From NCBI GenBank assembly GCA_037157565.1, contig JAZHRO010000036.1, forward strand, positions 138,376,501-138,440,500: 64,000 bases of DNA. Direction: 5' to 3'. Shown here piece by piece: positions 32,813-44,155 of this stretch; position 1 is the first letter of the stretch; each line of letters opens with the position of its first letter. The stretch comes from Thalassia testudinum (lineage: Eukaryota; Streptophyta; Magnoliopsida; Alismatales; Hydrocharitaceae). The position numbers were made by a program, and so were the translations under genes. The notes beneath the pieces are model-generated. The model was not told where the DNA came from, did not search any database, and was given only the letters and a program-made list of their open reading frames with translations.

Positions 32813-34577
32813 TGATGTAAACACATTTACACTACTTAAAATGTCTATTTATGCATGTTCTTAAGCATAGGATTGCATTTCATGATATAAATATTGCATT
32901 ACATGCATCATCTTGCATTTAGAGTAGTTTGAATAAAATGGAGGTTAATTGTCTCCTTTTATGTGCTTGGACAGGGCAAATATTTTATCGGGGCCTCGGA
33001 TCAAAGATCCAACCGTATGGATATGATCAGGGCGACGATTGGAGTTCAACGACTCCAAGATCGCCCTAATCAGGCATCCGTAGCATCAGATAGAGACCGA
33101 GGAACCCTAGAAGATCAAGGGCCAGGATGGTGTAAATCCGCACTTCAGATGGAAAATCCGACCACACGGATGAATTCGGATCGACGATCGCAGCCGAACG
33201 ACACAAAAATCAAGTCAATCCGACATCCGTGGCACCATCTACAACTTCCAGAAGATGGACGGCCAAGATAGCGCCACGTGGCGCCATCCCAGCCGCCCAA
33301 TCGGCCGCAGGAGTCCTGTGAAGACCACGCAACGTCTCCTCTCCGCCGTTGGATCTCGATCCAACGGCTGCGGTCGCGCGCGTTTAAAAACGTCCGCGCG
33401 ACCATTTCACCGCGTAGCGCAGCGGCTACGCAGCTGCGGGCGAAGCGGAGGTCGCGGGTTCGAGCCGCGGAGAGGGGGTCGAAGGCGCGGGCGAGCGAGC
33501 GCGCACGAGCGTCGGATGAAGATCCAACGGCCGCGCGCGCCCGATAGCGCCGACGCGCAATTGGACGCCCTGGTGGGCGCGCGATCGCACGCGGGCGGCG
33601 CGCTACGCAGCGGGCGCGGGCGCGATCTAAGCCGTCCGATCTCGCGATCGGACGGCTGAGACGACGCGGACGTGCGTCTGCGTTACGCGCGCAGGTAGCC
33701 GAGCGGGCGCGCGTGGCGCGGCGGCGACGGCGACGGCGGGGCTTTAGCGACGGTTTTATCCGTCACTAAAGACCCCTTATTTATTATTTTGAAGATGTAA
33801 TGTCCATTTTGCCCCCACTCCTTGCAACTATAAAAGGAGACCCCCTCCATACGAAATTTTCATCCCTTCCTTCTCCTCTCTACCTCTCCAAAGCTCAAGA
33901 GAAGCTTGTCCCACACCCGGGATGCTTCTCGCGAGATAAAGTCCAAATTTTCGTCCCCCTTCGGAAGTGGATCCCGCGACGACGACGGCGTGCTGCTTCG
34001 TTCCCGTTCTTCTGCTTCGTCCTCCTTCGTCCCGCTTCGTTCTCCTTCGTCCAGGCGTCGTCCCGTCCGGCTCGTCCTCCAAGCGACCGTCGAGGAGGAT
34101 TTCTCTCTCCCTATTCTTTTTACTGCTTTCTAGTATAGATTTACTGCTTTCTAGAGTAGTCTATTCGTCCTCCGAGCGATCGTCGAGGAGGACATTTCTC
34201 CCTCCATTCTTTTAATGCTTTCTAGAGTAATTGTTTTATGTTTTCTAGTTGTAATGAAAGAACTCTTTTATGATAAATTCCTTGTCTATTCTACATCTCA
34301 TTTTGATTTCCATGTATAGTATTCTTTCTCTCTCTCTTACTCCCTCTCTCTCTTTTATTTGTTGTAGATACTTAGATAGTTTAAATTGAATTTCTTCGTG
34401 ACAAAATAAAAAAGAAACGCGGAGTTTTTAAATCAAATGTTCGCCTCCCTGTGTTCGACCCGGAATTCTTATTTCGGTATAAATTTTATTTGTTGAACAC
34501 GAATCCTTCGCTTTCGAACTACAACGACGGGTTTTTCCAAAAACCAAACACGTTAGCGTAGATTCGCGTGCTCAACA
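32813..34577 (+). repeat. Element A 3' LTR
   Basis: It is identical to the 5' LTR at an offset of 5989 bases except for the two CpG transitions seen at 34438 and 34569. Confidence 0.95.
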
Positions 34578-35133
34578 GACGTCTTCTAAGATGTCTGGAC
34601 TAAGGGTTGGTCGTTTGAAATTAACAGACATAAGGCACTAAGTCTAGCCTAAGTGTTTGGACGTCTAATCAAATGGTCAGACGTCTTAAAGTCTAAGATT
34701 AGATGTTTGATTTTCAGATTGGACGTCTGATCAGGCTGTTGGAAACCTATTTTGATTTTCTAAGTTCTCTTATGAACAACCTAAGTGTCCTAGGTTAGAG
34801 TAAGTGTTCTGAGGGCTACTGTTAGGTAACTTTGAAGCTCTTTAACAATTATCTAAATAGAAAATAAGAGCAAAAGAAACAACAAATGAATACATGAATA
34901 AAGTATCTATCATATTCTTCATCTCCTTCCTTCTTCAAACTTTTGCTCCAAGCGAAGCTCTTCTCCTCCATCAAGTTCCTCCAATCCACCATGGACATGA
35001 GCTTGAGCTCCTCCTCCATACTTGAGTCCATTTGCATTCTCCTGAAACTTATAAACTCAATGCAAATGTTAAATAATACATGTTTTGTTATCATCAAAAT
35101 TAACAACCGTGGTGCCCTTGCACCAACACCCTG

Positions 35134-35797
35134 TTCTCAACGTATGGGGCTCATCCCTACTCAATGTGCTAGAAGACCAGGTGAAGGAGATGCGTAGTGG
35201 CTAGAGAAGGAAGCTGCTATCATGGATGGGCAAAATTAGATGGGTGGCCTAGGGTGTTGAGGGGATCCTGAAATTATGGCTCACGAATATGACAGTGAGG
35301 AAAGGTACTCTGGCTTGATTGAGGAAGATGGCTACATACTTCATTTGGGATGGCAAATCACCCCTCATGGCCTAGAAGAATGTCTGCCAGCTGCTTGATG
35401 AGGGTGGCCTCAACCTCTATAGATTCGAAGAGTTGGAAGTGGTAGCCTTTACCCAAAGGATTTGGAAATTGATCCAAGTTAATGACTCTATCTGGAGTGG
35501 GTGGATGAGATCATGCTATGGGAACTTTCTTCTCACGACCCACCAGCGCTTCGACTCGATTTCTTGGGCAAGAATGATTGTGCTTAGGCCTATTATGCTT
35601 GACCATTTCTACCATGTGAACCATTGGGAGTCTCCTCTCACCCTTGAAGGTGGCATCTCTACCTCCAAAGTCTAGGATTCCATTAGATTGAGAGGGCCTA
35701 TTCTCAATGTCTGGAAGCTCCTTTAGGCTAAAGGACATGTGCCTCAATGGGCATGTTGCACTTGGTTAGAGGCAAGAGATTGTCTACCTACTTGTTC
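35134..35797 (+). pseudogene. LINE F, piece 2: post-RT region and zinc-ribbon start
   Basis: It continues the LINE after the C LTR. Readable parts are LEDQVKEMRSG (about 35168-35200), KLLSWMGKIRW (35210), an MATYFIWDGKSPLMA block (35327-35371, the usual FLWSG region), LDEGGLNLYRFEELEVVAF and a W-IQVNDSIW-SGWM stretch (35430-35510). At the right edge the frame enters the zf-RVT block (RDCLPTC, 35777-35797), and the last five bases are the target duplication TGTTC. It resumes in the correct phase at 52633. Confidence 0.8.
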
Positions 35798-36664
35798 TAT
35801 TACGACCCGATGATGAGAGCCTCATCATGAACCCTAACTGGCACAATTTGATCTAAATAAGTGTGAAAAAGCTTCTACAAAACTTAAAGAAAAGCCTAAC
35901 TCAGAGAATTCTAAATTGAAGAATAAAACAAGTCATAAGGGGTAAAACTGTAATTTTACCAATGCAGTACACAATTAGGGTGTCTAAGGGTCTAAACACA
36001 GGTCAAATGAGCTTAATAAGGAAGGAAGTGAGATAATCTGATCTGAAAAGGGTTATAACAACTTGTAGGAATTAAATGACATTCTGTTACCCTAAAAATA
36101 AACTCACTTTAATTCACGAGGTTCTAGGTAGGATAAAAATCAACTAAACCCTCTAAAATTTATGGAAAAATACTCCCTAGGGTTTAGAACCTTCAATTTG
36201 GCCTTTGCAACCTATCTTGACTTAAATTGAGAACCATGCCCAATTTGTGACCTAATTTGGATTTTTACGCAAATTGATCAGTCAAACATGATCAAACCTA
36301 AAATCAAATTATACCATTGAATTCCTTAGGTTCAAATTAGGTTGGTACAAAAATTTGGGCTTAAGAGAAGACCATCTTGACCGATTTTACAAGTTGGTCC
36401 TCTTGAATTACTTTTTGACCTTTATCTTTTTAAACCCTTGCATTTAGCCCCCTATCTTCTCCTTCATTCTTTGCAGAACGGTCCTTCCTGCCACCCCACG
36501 CAGGCACCATACCTCCGGCGACCTTGCGTAGAGGATGGAGTCGCGCAGGGTATGGGGACCGCTCTCCGGAACGAACGGGGGGTTCCCCACGTTGTCCTCT
36601 TTCGTAGGGACCCTTCCCTTTGACCTGCGGCTGCCCATGCCTCTCGTGCGAACACACGAAAGGA

Positions 36665-36776
36665 GACGTGGGGAGCTCGTCCGAGATGGTCAGAGATGGA
36701 GACCCATGCCTCTCGTGCGAACGCACGAAAGGCATGGGTCTCCATCTCTGACCATCTCCGACGAGCTCCCCACGTC
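36665..36776. repeat. Long hairpin (55-bp arms, 2-nt loop) unique to the 5' LTR
   Basis: Arms 36665-36719 and 36722-36776 are reverse complements at 53 of 55 positions, separated by AA. The 3' LTR at the matching place (about 47805-47880) has only the right arm, with a small natural hairpin CGTGCG-AA-CGCACG at its start. Confidence 0.9.
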
Positions 36777-38044
36777 GCCCCCTCGAGATCCTCTCCTCGT
36801 CAGCACCTCTATAAGAAGCAGCAGGGGGAGCCATTTTTGGCAAGCTCATTTTTGCCGAAGAACACCCCAAACTTCGTCTCCTCTCACTTCGGTCAGACAG
36901 CCCAAGCTTCCGGCGATCTTTCTTCCACCTCCTCGTCGCTCTACTGCCATACCTGCAGCAGAGCTCACTCCGCCTCATCCTCCCACGCCAGGCTGCACCA
37001 GCTAATGCCTCCAGATCCCCTCCTCGTTGCCGTTACCCCCCTTCTGGGCACCTTCGTCCCCAGCTCCGGTAGGCACGCGTCGGGCGCCCCTCTTTCCCTC
37101 TTTGTCAATTAAGTAGGTAAAAACCTTCCCCTTTCTCTCTCTGTTATTTTCCCCTCTTAAATTGGCACTTTTAACCCCTCGACTGCCACTACCACCTCCA
37201 TCTGCTCCACCTCCAGCCACCAACTCCGGTGAGGTCGCTCCACCTCCACAGGCCATTCCACCCCTCGCCGATAAGCCGAGAAGCTCCCCCTCACTCCACT
37301 CAAGCATTTCCCCCACTCACACCACCACTCCACACACTCAGAACACCCCCTGAACACACCCACCTGCACCTCTGTAGTGTGCCCTAGGCACACGACCACA
37401 GGCATTTTCTCGCCACGCCGACCACCGCATTGCCTTCGTCGTACTCTGGCGAAGCTTCCTGAGTTGTCTGACGTGTCCATGAAGCCGTTTTCGTGCTTTC
37501 AGGTTTCGCTCCCCCTCGCCGCCATTGACGAACAACAGGAGCTGCACAGCGAGTAGCTCCAGGCCCTTTCAGCATCAGGTGCAGGCCCCAGGCAACGCGG
37601 AACACTTCCGCGAGTGTGCCTAGGTTCTCAATTGGGGTCGCGAGCCTTCGCTGCTGCCCCAATTGCTCGCAACTTCTTGCCTGCAGGCGCACGGAGCAGA
37701 GGTGGGACTTTAGTCCCACCTTGGAAGTGTGTGGCCACATGCCCACACATAAATTGTAAAAGTGCTCTAGGCATTTTGCCTCGAAACATTAGGGTGAGGT
37801 CCCTCCTCACCTATCACCCGAGTCTCGTCCGCGGCTCTTCCCATGCAAACCTGACCTGACCCGACTATCCCTACTCCTATGCACTCCTCACGCACCACCC
37901 ACGCCGGTGCGCCTGGACCCGGGCACGCAACCCCACCCGATTACTCGGCTCTGGGAGAGCGTACCAAAGAGAGATTTAGAGAGAGAGAGATGCGAGAAGA
38001 GGGTAGGCTAGGTTTTGCGTTGAACTTGTGTGTTTGTGCAGGGA

Positions 38045-38535
38045 ATAGGTGAGCAAGGAAGAAGCAAGGAGCTGTAGAAGAGAAGAAGGAAGGAAGAAAG
38101 AAAGAAGAAGAGGAAGAGCAGCGGCTGGGACTTAGCCGCAGAGAAGAAGAAAGGAGAAGGAAGGAAGGAGAGGAGCAGAAGAAGCCAGAGAAGCCAAGAG
38201 GAAAGAAAAGGAGAGGCTGATCAGTTAAGGCGTCTTATTTCTGAATCAGACGTCGGAAAGAAAGGAAGGAGTGAAGCAGAAGAGAAGAGCAGAGGACAGG
38301 CCAGAGAAAAAGAAAGAGAAAAGAGAAGGAGGGAGCCTCTGTCGCAAAGAAGAAGAAGACGCAGAAGAAAGAAGAAAATTAGAGAAGAAAAGAAGAAGAA
38401 GGACATAGCAGCTGAAGAAAGAAAGAAAGAGAAGGAGGCAGTTGCAACAAAGAAAAAAGAAGAAGAAAGAAGAAGACAGGTTGAAGAAGAGAACCGGCTG
38501 AAAAGAAGAAGAGAGAAGAAGAAAAAGCTAAGAAG
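38045..38535 (+). repeat. About 490-bp purine-rich tract in element B 5' LTR
   Basis: The + strand is almost entirely A and G (GAAGAAG, GGAAGGAAG and similar). The copy in the 3' LTR spans about 49150-49640. The opposite strand gives an artificial open frame rich in Phe, Ser and Leu, which is not a gene. Confidence 0.85.
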
Positions 38536-38752
38536 AGAATTTTTGCTTTTCTCTCTCTCCTGTCTTAATTTTTGTAAAACAATATATATTGTGAATTCAT
38601 ATGCTTCTGGAATCATAGTTTGCTCCATGAGTTTGACCTCAAGAAACTTTTAATTCTGAGTAATAAATTGTAAACTGGTAGTGGCTTTTTGTGATATACT
38701 ACAATGCCTAGAACTTCAAAACACACGAAACCCTAGCGACGCGATTAGTTTT

Positions 38753-38770
38753 TGGCGCCGTTGCCAGGGA
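38753..38770 (+). other. Primer binding site of element B (tRNA-Asp)
   Basis: TGGCGCCGTTGCCAGGGA matches the complement of plant tRNA-Asp 3' end at 17 of 18 bases (G to A at position 14). Confidence 0.88.
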
Positions 38771-39696
38771 GCAACAGCCATTCTAGAGGCTATTGATTCA
38801 CAATTTTTTATTTCCTAGTGACTAATCTCTTCTCTTTTGTTGTGCAGGCATAGGAAATCAAGAGGAAAATAAACAGTCGCACAACAACCACACCAAGGAT
38901 AGGTAATTTTCTATCCTCTCGTTTAAACCCCTAAATTCTAAAAAGGAAGAAAAAGAAAAAAGCAATTTAGGAGTAACCTGTCTTTCATACGTAGTAAAAC
39001 ACCAAAGTTGCCTGTTTTCAAATTTCAACATACTTTATCTGTACATCCATTAAAGGTAGTTAGGGCTAAAACCTTCTTGCTTTAGCCCTAATTACCTAAT
39101 CTAGAGGCAACTATCTGGACCAATTAGAGCCAATATAAGATTCAAAGCTAGGGTTTTAGAGACACACTTTTCTAAGCAAGAATGGAAAAATCCCAAAAGA
39201 AGTGTGCCCAAGCTATTGCTTGAAAACATCTATTAAGAGAAATCTTAAGAAATTTGGCTCTTAAAAACACTTGAACCCTAAAAGACAAGACCTAATAAGC
39301 TCTCAAAGGAACTAATAGGTGAAGTTGATTCCTTGGATCAACCAACCTTTAACTTAGGTCACTCTTTGCACTCAAAAGGTTAAAGTTCAAGTGAAAACCC
39401 TAAGCACCTTGATCCTAATTAAAAGTGGTAGACTTAAGAGGTCAAGGTCCCCATTCTGGTTTACCTGGAATCTCAGTGACAAGAGAGGTCGGGTGGGGGA
39501 AACCCTGTAACCCGTGGGGGAGCTCTACCTTATAGGGGTCTTTGCGGGACTCACCCTCTCTGGCTGCCCAGGTAATTCTCAGGTGGACGACCTTCTGATC
39601 AAGGGGTCCATTCGCCCTGGACCTCTATAGTCACCTAACATTTTGAGTGTCTTGATTGGGTCCAGCACCTGCTAAACTCATCCACTCCATCAGTGT
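38771..39696 (+). other. Untranslated leader of element B with possible intron
   Basis: No coding frame is present. An acceptor-like TTTTGTTGTGCAG ends at 38847, a donor-like GTAATT starts at 38903 and an acceptor-like CCACTCCATCAG ends at 39693, three bases before the gag ATG. This predicts a 55-nt leader exon and a 791-nt intron, parallel to element A. Confidence 0.4.
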
Positions 39697-41270
39697 ATGT
39701 TTGGAAGGAGGTCCTTGAAACCTCCTTTAGAAATTCACTCTCCCCAAGGCCGAGCCTCGATGCCCTTGTTTGTGCAACCAACACTTCACATAGACCTCTC
39801 CTCTGATTCCGAACCTAACTCACCTTCTTCTTCCACAATGGCTCAGCCAGTTGAGGAAGAGAACAATCTGAAGCACCAGCTCCAGTGACTCAATGACCTC
39901 TTCCAGAACTTCATGCACCCACCGCAGCGTCCTATGATGCGAGATCACTATAATCCCGCTGCGGTGGCTATTGAGCCTCGAGTCAGAATCCCGACTGGAG
40001 GACCTGATTCTGAACTGAAGCCCAACATGATTCATGCCATACCTAAATTCCGTGGGCTTAATTCTGAAGATCCCTTCCAGCACATCAAATAGCTAAAGCA
40101 TCTGGCCCAGACTTTCGGGTCAGATGCGTAAAATCGGGATATTTTCCTTATGAAGATGTTCTCTTTCTCCCTTATGGACAAGGCCGCCCATTGGTATCAA
40201 ACACAGACCCTGCCGATCAACAATTGGGAGGAACTTCAGTCTGAGTTCCTGAAGAAGTTCTTTTCCGTTGGTCGGACCATTACCTTGCACCATCAGATTA
40301 CTCACTTCACGCAACAAACTGGAGAACCTCTTCATGAGGCTTGGGATGGTTTTCAGGATATCATGAGAAAGTGCCCCCATCACGGAGTTCCTAATTGGGA
40401 ACAAGTCCAGTCTTTTTACCAGGGACTCCGTGAGGATATTAGACTGTTCATCAATGCAACTTGCGGAGGGAATATCATGGGTCAGCATGAAGATACTGTG
40501 TGAGAGATTCTCGAGAATATGTGCGAGAACTCCATCAATAATGACTCGATGGGACTATTCGACAGGACGAATACCCGCGCATCGACGAACCTAAGGGGAG
40601 CAAACGAGATGCAGGGCCTATCCGCATCAGTCAACTTGGAATTGATGGCTAGTCGATTGGACAAGGTCTTTATTATTGAGAAGAAGGTGGATGAGCTGAC
40701 TCAGCGCTTGTAGCGAGCCACCTTTGCGCAGAATTCCTTTGCACAGCCTCCTTCCTCACGGGAGACTATGTAAAACATTTTCCACCGACCTTCTCCTGGG
40801 GTGGAATCGTATCCACCCCCATCTGACTCTCAGATCGGAGGAACCTCCGACCCTTTCTATTCTAGCCAGGGGAATTCCACTCCCCTATTCTCTGACTTTT
40901 CTAAGGCTCCTCATACCTGCGAGGGCCTCAACGACATCCAGAATGACCCATTTTCCAACACCTACAACCCTGGATGGTGAAAGCATCCCAACTTCCAGTG
41001 GGCGGGGAATTCCTAGAATCCAAGACCATCTTTTCAGTCCCGTCCACAAGCACCTCGTCCTTACCAACCGCCTCAGCCTTGGCCTAACCCTACTTTTCCA
41101 TCCGGGCCAAACCAACACCAAATGTCCCTCATCCTTCAGACTCTGGCTGACATTCAGAGAATGAATGCGGCTATTCAAAAGCAACACAAGGACGAAATCA
41201 CAGAGGTCCGAAACCAACTGGCTAGTTGGCGAATTCTCTCCAACCAGTCACACTTCCTTCTTAGCCCCTT
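39697..41270 (+). pseudogene. gag: Element B gag (broken)
   Basis: Gag forms the virus-like particle in which reverse transcription occurs. One frame from ATG 39697 carries the retrotransposon gag domain: IPKFRGL (about 40042), HWYQTQTLPINNWEEL (40189), FLKKFF (40246) and the GEPLHEAWDGFQDIMRKCPHHG block (40321-40386), continuing in the same frame to about 41270. In-frame stops are seen near 39886, 40090, 40129, 40501, 40711, 40771 and further on, many of them at positions where a single C to T or G to A change would explain them. The protease domain follows in a different frame. Confidence 0.85.
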
Positions 41271-41285
41271 CCCAACCCTAATAGC

Positions 41286-42000
41286 GTGCCGACCCATAGG
41301 CGCGTTATGAACCCAAACCCGGGCCAAGCACATATGGTTTATCAGGCCCCCTCTATTCCTTCACCTGACGGGATGGAGGCTTCAACTTCCTATGCGAGTT
41401 ACCAGCAGCAGCAACCCATCCTACCAAACCCTAACCAGAACCAGGCAGGGCTAAATTCTGTAACCACCCGTAGTGGTAAAGTGACCCAAGATCCACCTTA
41501 TCCAGACCACTCTAAGCCTGGTAGTGACCCAAACCCTAGGACAGTAATCCAGGACGTTCCTATTCCTGTCCTAGATCAAAGACCTGGACCTACCCTAGAG
41601 GAACCAACCAAGGTTCCATTTCCCGAGGCCTTGACCAAGGGAAAGATGACAACCAAATCCGTGGCTCTTGAGGAGGACGTGGTCAAGCTCTTTGAGCAGG
41701 TCCAAATAAACATTCCCTAGATGGATGCAATTCGCCACGTACCGGCTTACGCACGATTTTTGAAGAATGTGTATACACCTCAGCGTAAACTACGAACCAA
41801 GAGTGGGAGTCCAATTGTACTATCAGAGCAAGCCAGCTCTGTAATCCTGAGCAGACTCCCACCCAAGATAAAAGACCCAGGCACTCCTCTGATTTCATGC
41901 AAGATAGGTAAAACCCAGTTTGATAGAGCATTATTAGACTTGGGTGCCTCCATCAACTTGATACCCACATCCCTACTCAATCATCTAGAATAATCCGACC
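41286..42000 (+). pseudogene. Element B linker and aspartic protease (broken)
   Basis: The linker (41286-41720) contains NSVTTRSGK, a common Athila/Ty3 motif before the protease. The protease active site reads LLDLGASINLIP (41935-41970), with the DLGAS form of the catalytic triplet typical of Athila. A stop at about 41718 and another near 41991 (TAATCC) interrupt it. The shift relative to gag lies at about 41270-41286. Confidence 0.82.
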
Positions 42001-42011
42001 TAAAACTGACT

Positions 42012-43430
42012 GTGGTGACATTGCAGTTAGCAAACCGATCTATCAAGTCACCCAAAGGAATTCTTGAGGATGTTATTATTAGGGTAAGGGATTTCTATTT
42101 CCTTGTAGACTTCATAGTCTTAGATATGGATGCACCTGAAAACCCAAGGGATACACCGATCATACTAGGGAGACCTTTTCTGCCCACTGCGAGGGCCAAC
42201 ATTAGTTGTGAGGAGGGCCAAATAGAACTGAAATTTGGAAATCAAACCCTAAAAATTGATATCTTTAAGGCCCAACAAGGGATTAATTGTGGTGCCATTG
42301 AACAAATTTGTGATGTCAGAGCTCTGGTTGATGAAACACAATTTGAGAATAACCTGATTATACCTCATCAACCACAAGAAGATCTTGAACCGCAATTAGA
42401 GGAGTCTGACCCTGATTCAGACAAACCCATAACTCCTATCCTTGTACCTCACACTCACTTTGAACCATCTGCTGCTGCTGATAACCCCATCCTTCAACTC
42501 AAACCCTTTCCTGATCATTTAAAGTACATCATTTTGGGTTCTAATCAGACATTTCCTGTGATTATAAATTCCAAGCTCACTCCTGATCAAGAATCTCGTC
42601 TGATTGCTGTTCTCCAGCAACATCGCAGAGCCATTGGTTGGACTCTCGATGACTTGACTGGAATAAGTCCCTCTTATTGCACCCACCGTATCTATTCTGA
42701 AGAGGGCGCACGACCTTCCCGTGAGATGCAGAGACGTTTAAATCCCAATCTGCAGGAGGTCGTGAAAAAGGAGATCATTAAGTAGTTAGATGCAGGGATC
42801 ATCTATCCGATCTCCGACATTCGTTGGGTGAGCCCAATCCAGGTTGTGACTAAAAAGGCAGGACTCACCACCATTACGAATAAAATCGGAGAGGTCATAC
42901 TTACCCGAATAGCCAACTCGTGGAGAGTCTGCATAGATTACCGAAGACTCAATTCCTCTACGAAGAAGGATCATTTCCCACTACCATTCATTGATCAAAT
43001 TCTTGAGAAGTTAGCAGAAAATAGATTCTTCTGCTTTCTTGATGGGTACTCCGGTTATAACCAAGTGGAGATTCATCCTGAGGACCAAGAGAATATCACG
43101 TTCACCTGCCCCTTGGGGACGTACGCGTTCCGAAGGATGCCTTTCGGTCTCTGCAATGCACCCGCGACTTTTCAGTGGTGCATGCTTACCATATTCTCTG
43201 ATATGGTAGGTGATTATCTGGAAGTGTTCATGGATGACTTCTCAGTTTTTGGGGCATCATTTGATGATTGCCTCCAGCACTTGGTTCATATACTCAGGCG
43301 TTGCATCGACGTAAATCTGGTTCTTTCCTGGGAAAAGAGCCACTTTATGGTGCCTGAGGGGATCGTCCTAGGTTACTTAATTTCAGAGAAAGGCATCCAA
43401 GTGGATCGACCAAGGTTGATATGATCTCTA
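42012..43430 (+). pseudogene. pol: Element B reverse transcriptase (broken)
   Basis: In the same frame as the protease: IGWTLDDLTGISPSYCTHRI (about 42633-42690), SPIQVVTKK (42831), WRVCIDYRRLN (42921), FLDGYSGYNQ (43036), FRRMPFGLCNAPATFQ (43129) and the catalytic box VFMDDFSVFG (43227-43256), whose two Asp residues are intact. A TAG near 42783 and a frameshift at about 43400-43421 break the frame. The sequence after it continues in another frame into RNase H. Confidence 0.9.
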
Positions 43431-44155
43431 GTCTTCCTATGCCTAGCTCGATCAGGGACATCCGTTCTTTTCTGGGGCACGTCGATTTTTACCGTCGTTT
43501 CATCCTTGATTTCTCAAAAATCGCGCGCCCCCTGACTACTCTTCTCTCCAAGGATGTACCCTTTGAGATTTCCAAGGAATGCACTCAAGCTTTTGAGAAC
43601 CTTCGTGACCGAGTCACCCAGGCCCTGATCCTACCGTCCCCTGATTGGTTTCAACCCTTTGATATCATGTGCGATGCATCTGATTTCGCTGTAGGAGCGG
43701 TTCTGGGGTAGAAAGTTGATGGGAAACCCGTGGTCATCTACTACGCTAGCAAGACGCTTAACGAGACTCAGCGTAACTATACAGTTACGGAGAAAGAGCT
43801 GCTAGCCGTAGTATTTGCCCTCAAAAAATTCCGATCCTATCTCCTGGGTTCCCACGTCATAACCTACTCGAATCACACAGCTGTGAGGCATCTCCTTGCC
43901 AAGAAGGATGCGAAGCCTCAATTAATTCGATGGATCTTCTTGTTGCAAGAATTCATCCTCGAGATTCGTGACAAGGCGGGAAGACAGAACGTGGTAGCTG
44001 ACCACTTGTCTCGCCTTCCTTCTGAGATCATCAGCCCTTCTAGACCCATCACGGAGCATTTTCCTGATAAGCACCTACTGACTATTGGTACTAGGCTTCC
44101 ATGGTTTGCTGATATAGTAAACTACTTGACATCTCATCAGATTCCGTCTGATTGA
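43421..44155 (+). pseudogene. pol: Element B connection and RNase H domain (broken)
   Basis: RNase H removes the RNA template. The frame reads RSFLGHVDFYRRFI (about 43460), FDIMCDASDFAVGAVLG (43660-43711), a stop, then VIYYASKTLNETQRNYTVTEKELLAVVFAL (43730-43822) and VVADHLSRLP (43990-44019). The catalytic D, E and D positions (DAS, TEKE, ADHLSR) are all present; the usual TDH motif reads SNH. One TAG stop at 43709 and the upstream shift inactivate it. Confidence 0.88.

Larger units (their letters stand above)
26824..34577 (+). mobile_element. Element A: young non-autonomous Athila-like LTR retrotransposon
   Basis: The element is 7754 bp with two 1765-bp LTRs (26824-28588, 32813-34577) and the perfect 5-bp target duplication GACGT (26819-26823, 34578-34582). 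The LTRs start TGATGTAAACAC and end CTCAACA. Only two differences were seen by reading: C to T at 28449/34438 and at 28580/34569, both at CpG. The primer site matches tRNA-Asp 18/18 and a purine tract abuts the 3' LTR. The 4.2-kb interior has no gag, protease, RT, RNase H or integrase; instead it has one intact open reading frame (29770-31566). Movement must depend on enzymes from elsewhere; an Athila-like element such as B is the natural candidate (inference). Confidence 0.93.
25631..35128 (-). mobile_element. Solo LTR, family C, split by element A, inside LINE F
   Basis: Outer pieces 25631-26823 and 34583-35128 together form about 1739 bp, matching the C LTR at 2011-3695. On the - strand it starts TGTTGGTGCAAGGG at 35128. 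The flanking 5-mers CTCTG (25626-25630) and CCCTG (35129-35133) differ by one base and are read as a decayed target duplication. The LINE F post-RT sequence resumes immediately after. Element A lies inside this LTR with its own perfect duplication. A TATA box (- strand) lies near 26218-26228. Confidence 0.82.
35811..38747 (+). repeat. Element B 5' LTR
   Basis: It contains a GC-rich promoter region, a TATAAGA motif at 36810-36816 and a purine-rich tract near its 3' end (38045-38535). It is 69 bp longer than the 3' LTR, mainly because of the inverted duplication at 36665-36776. Confidence 0.9.

Noticed and set aside
38221..38628. Minus-strand open frame of 135 codons (also 49326-49727)
   Set aside because: It is the complement of the purine-rich tract; poly-Phe/Ser/Leu composition shows that it is an artefact.
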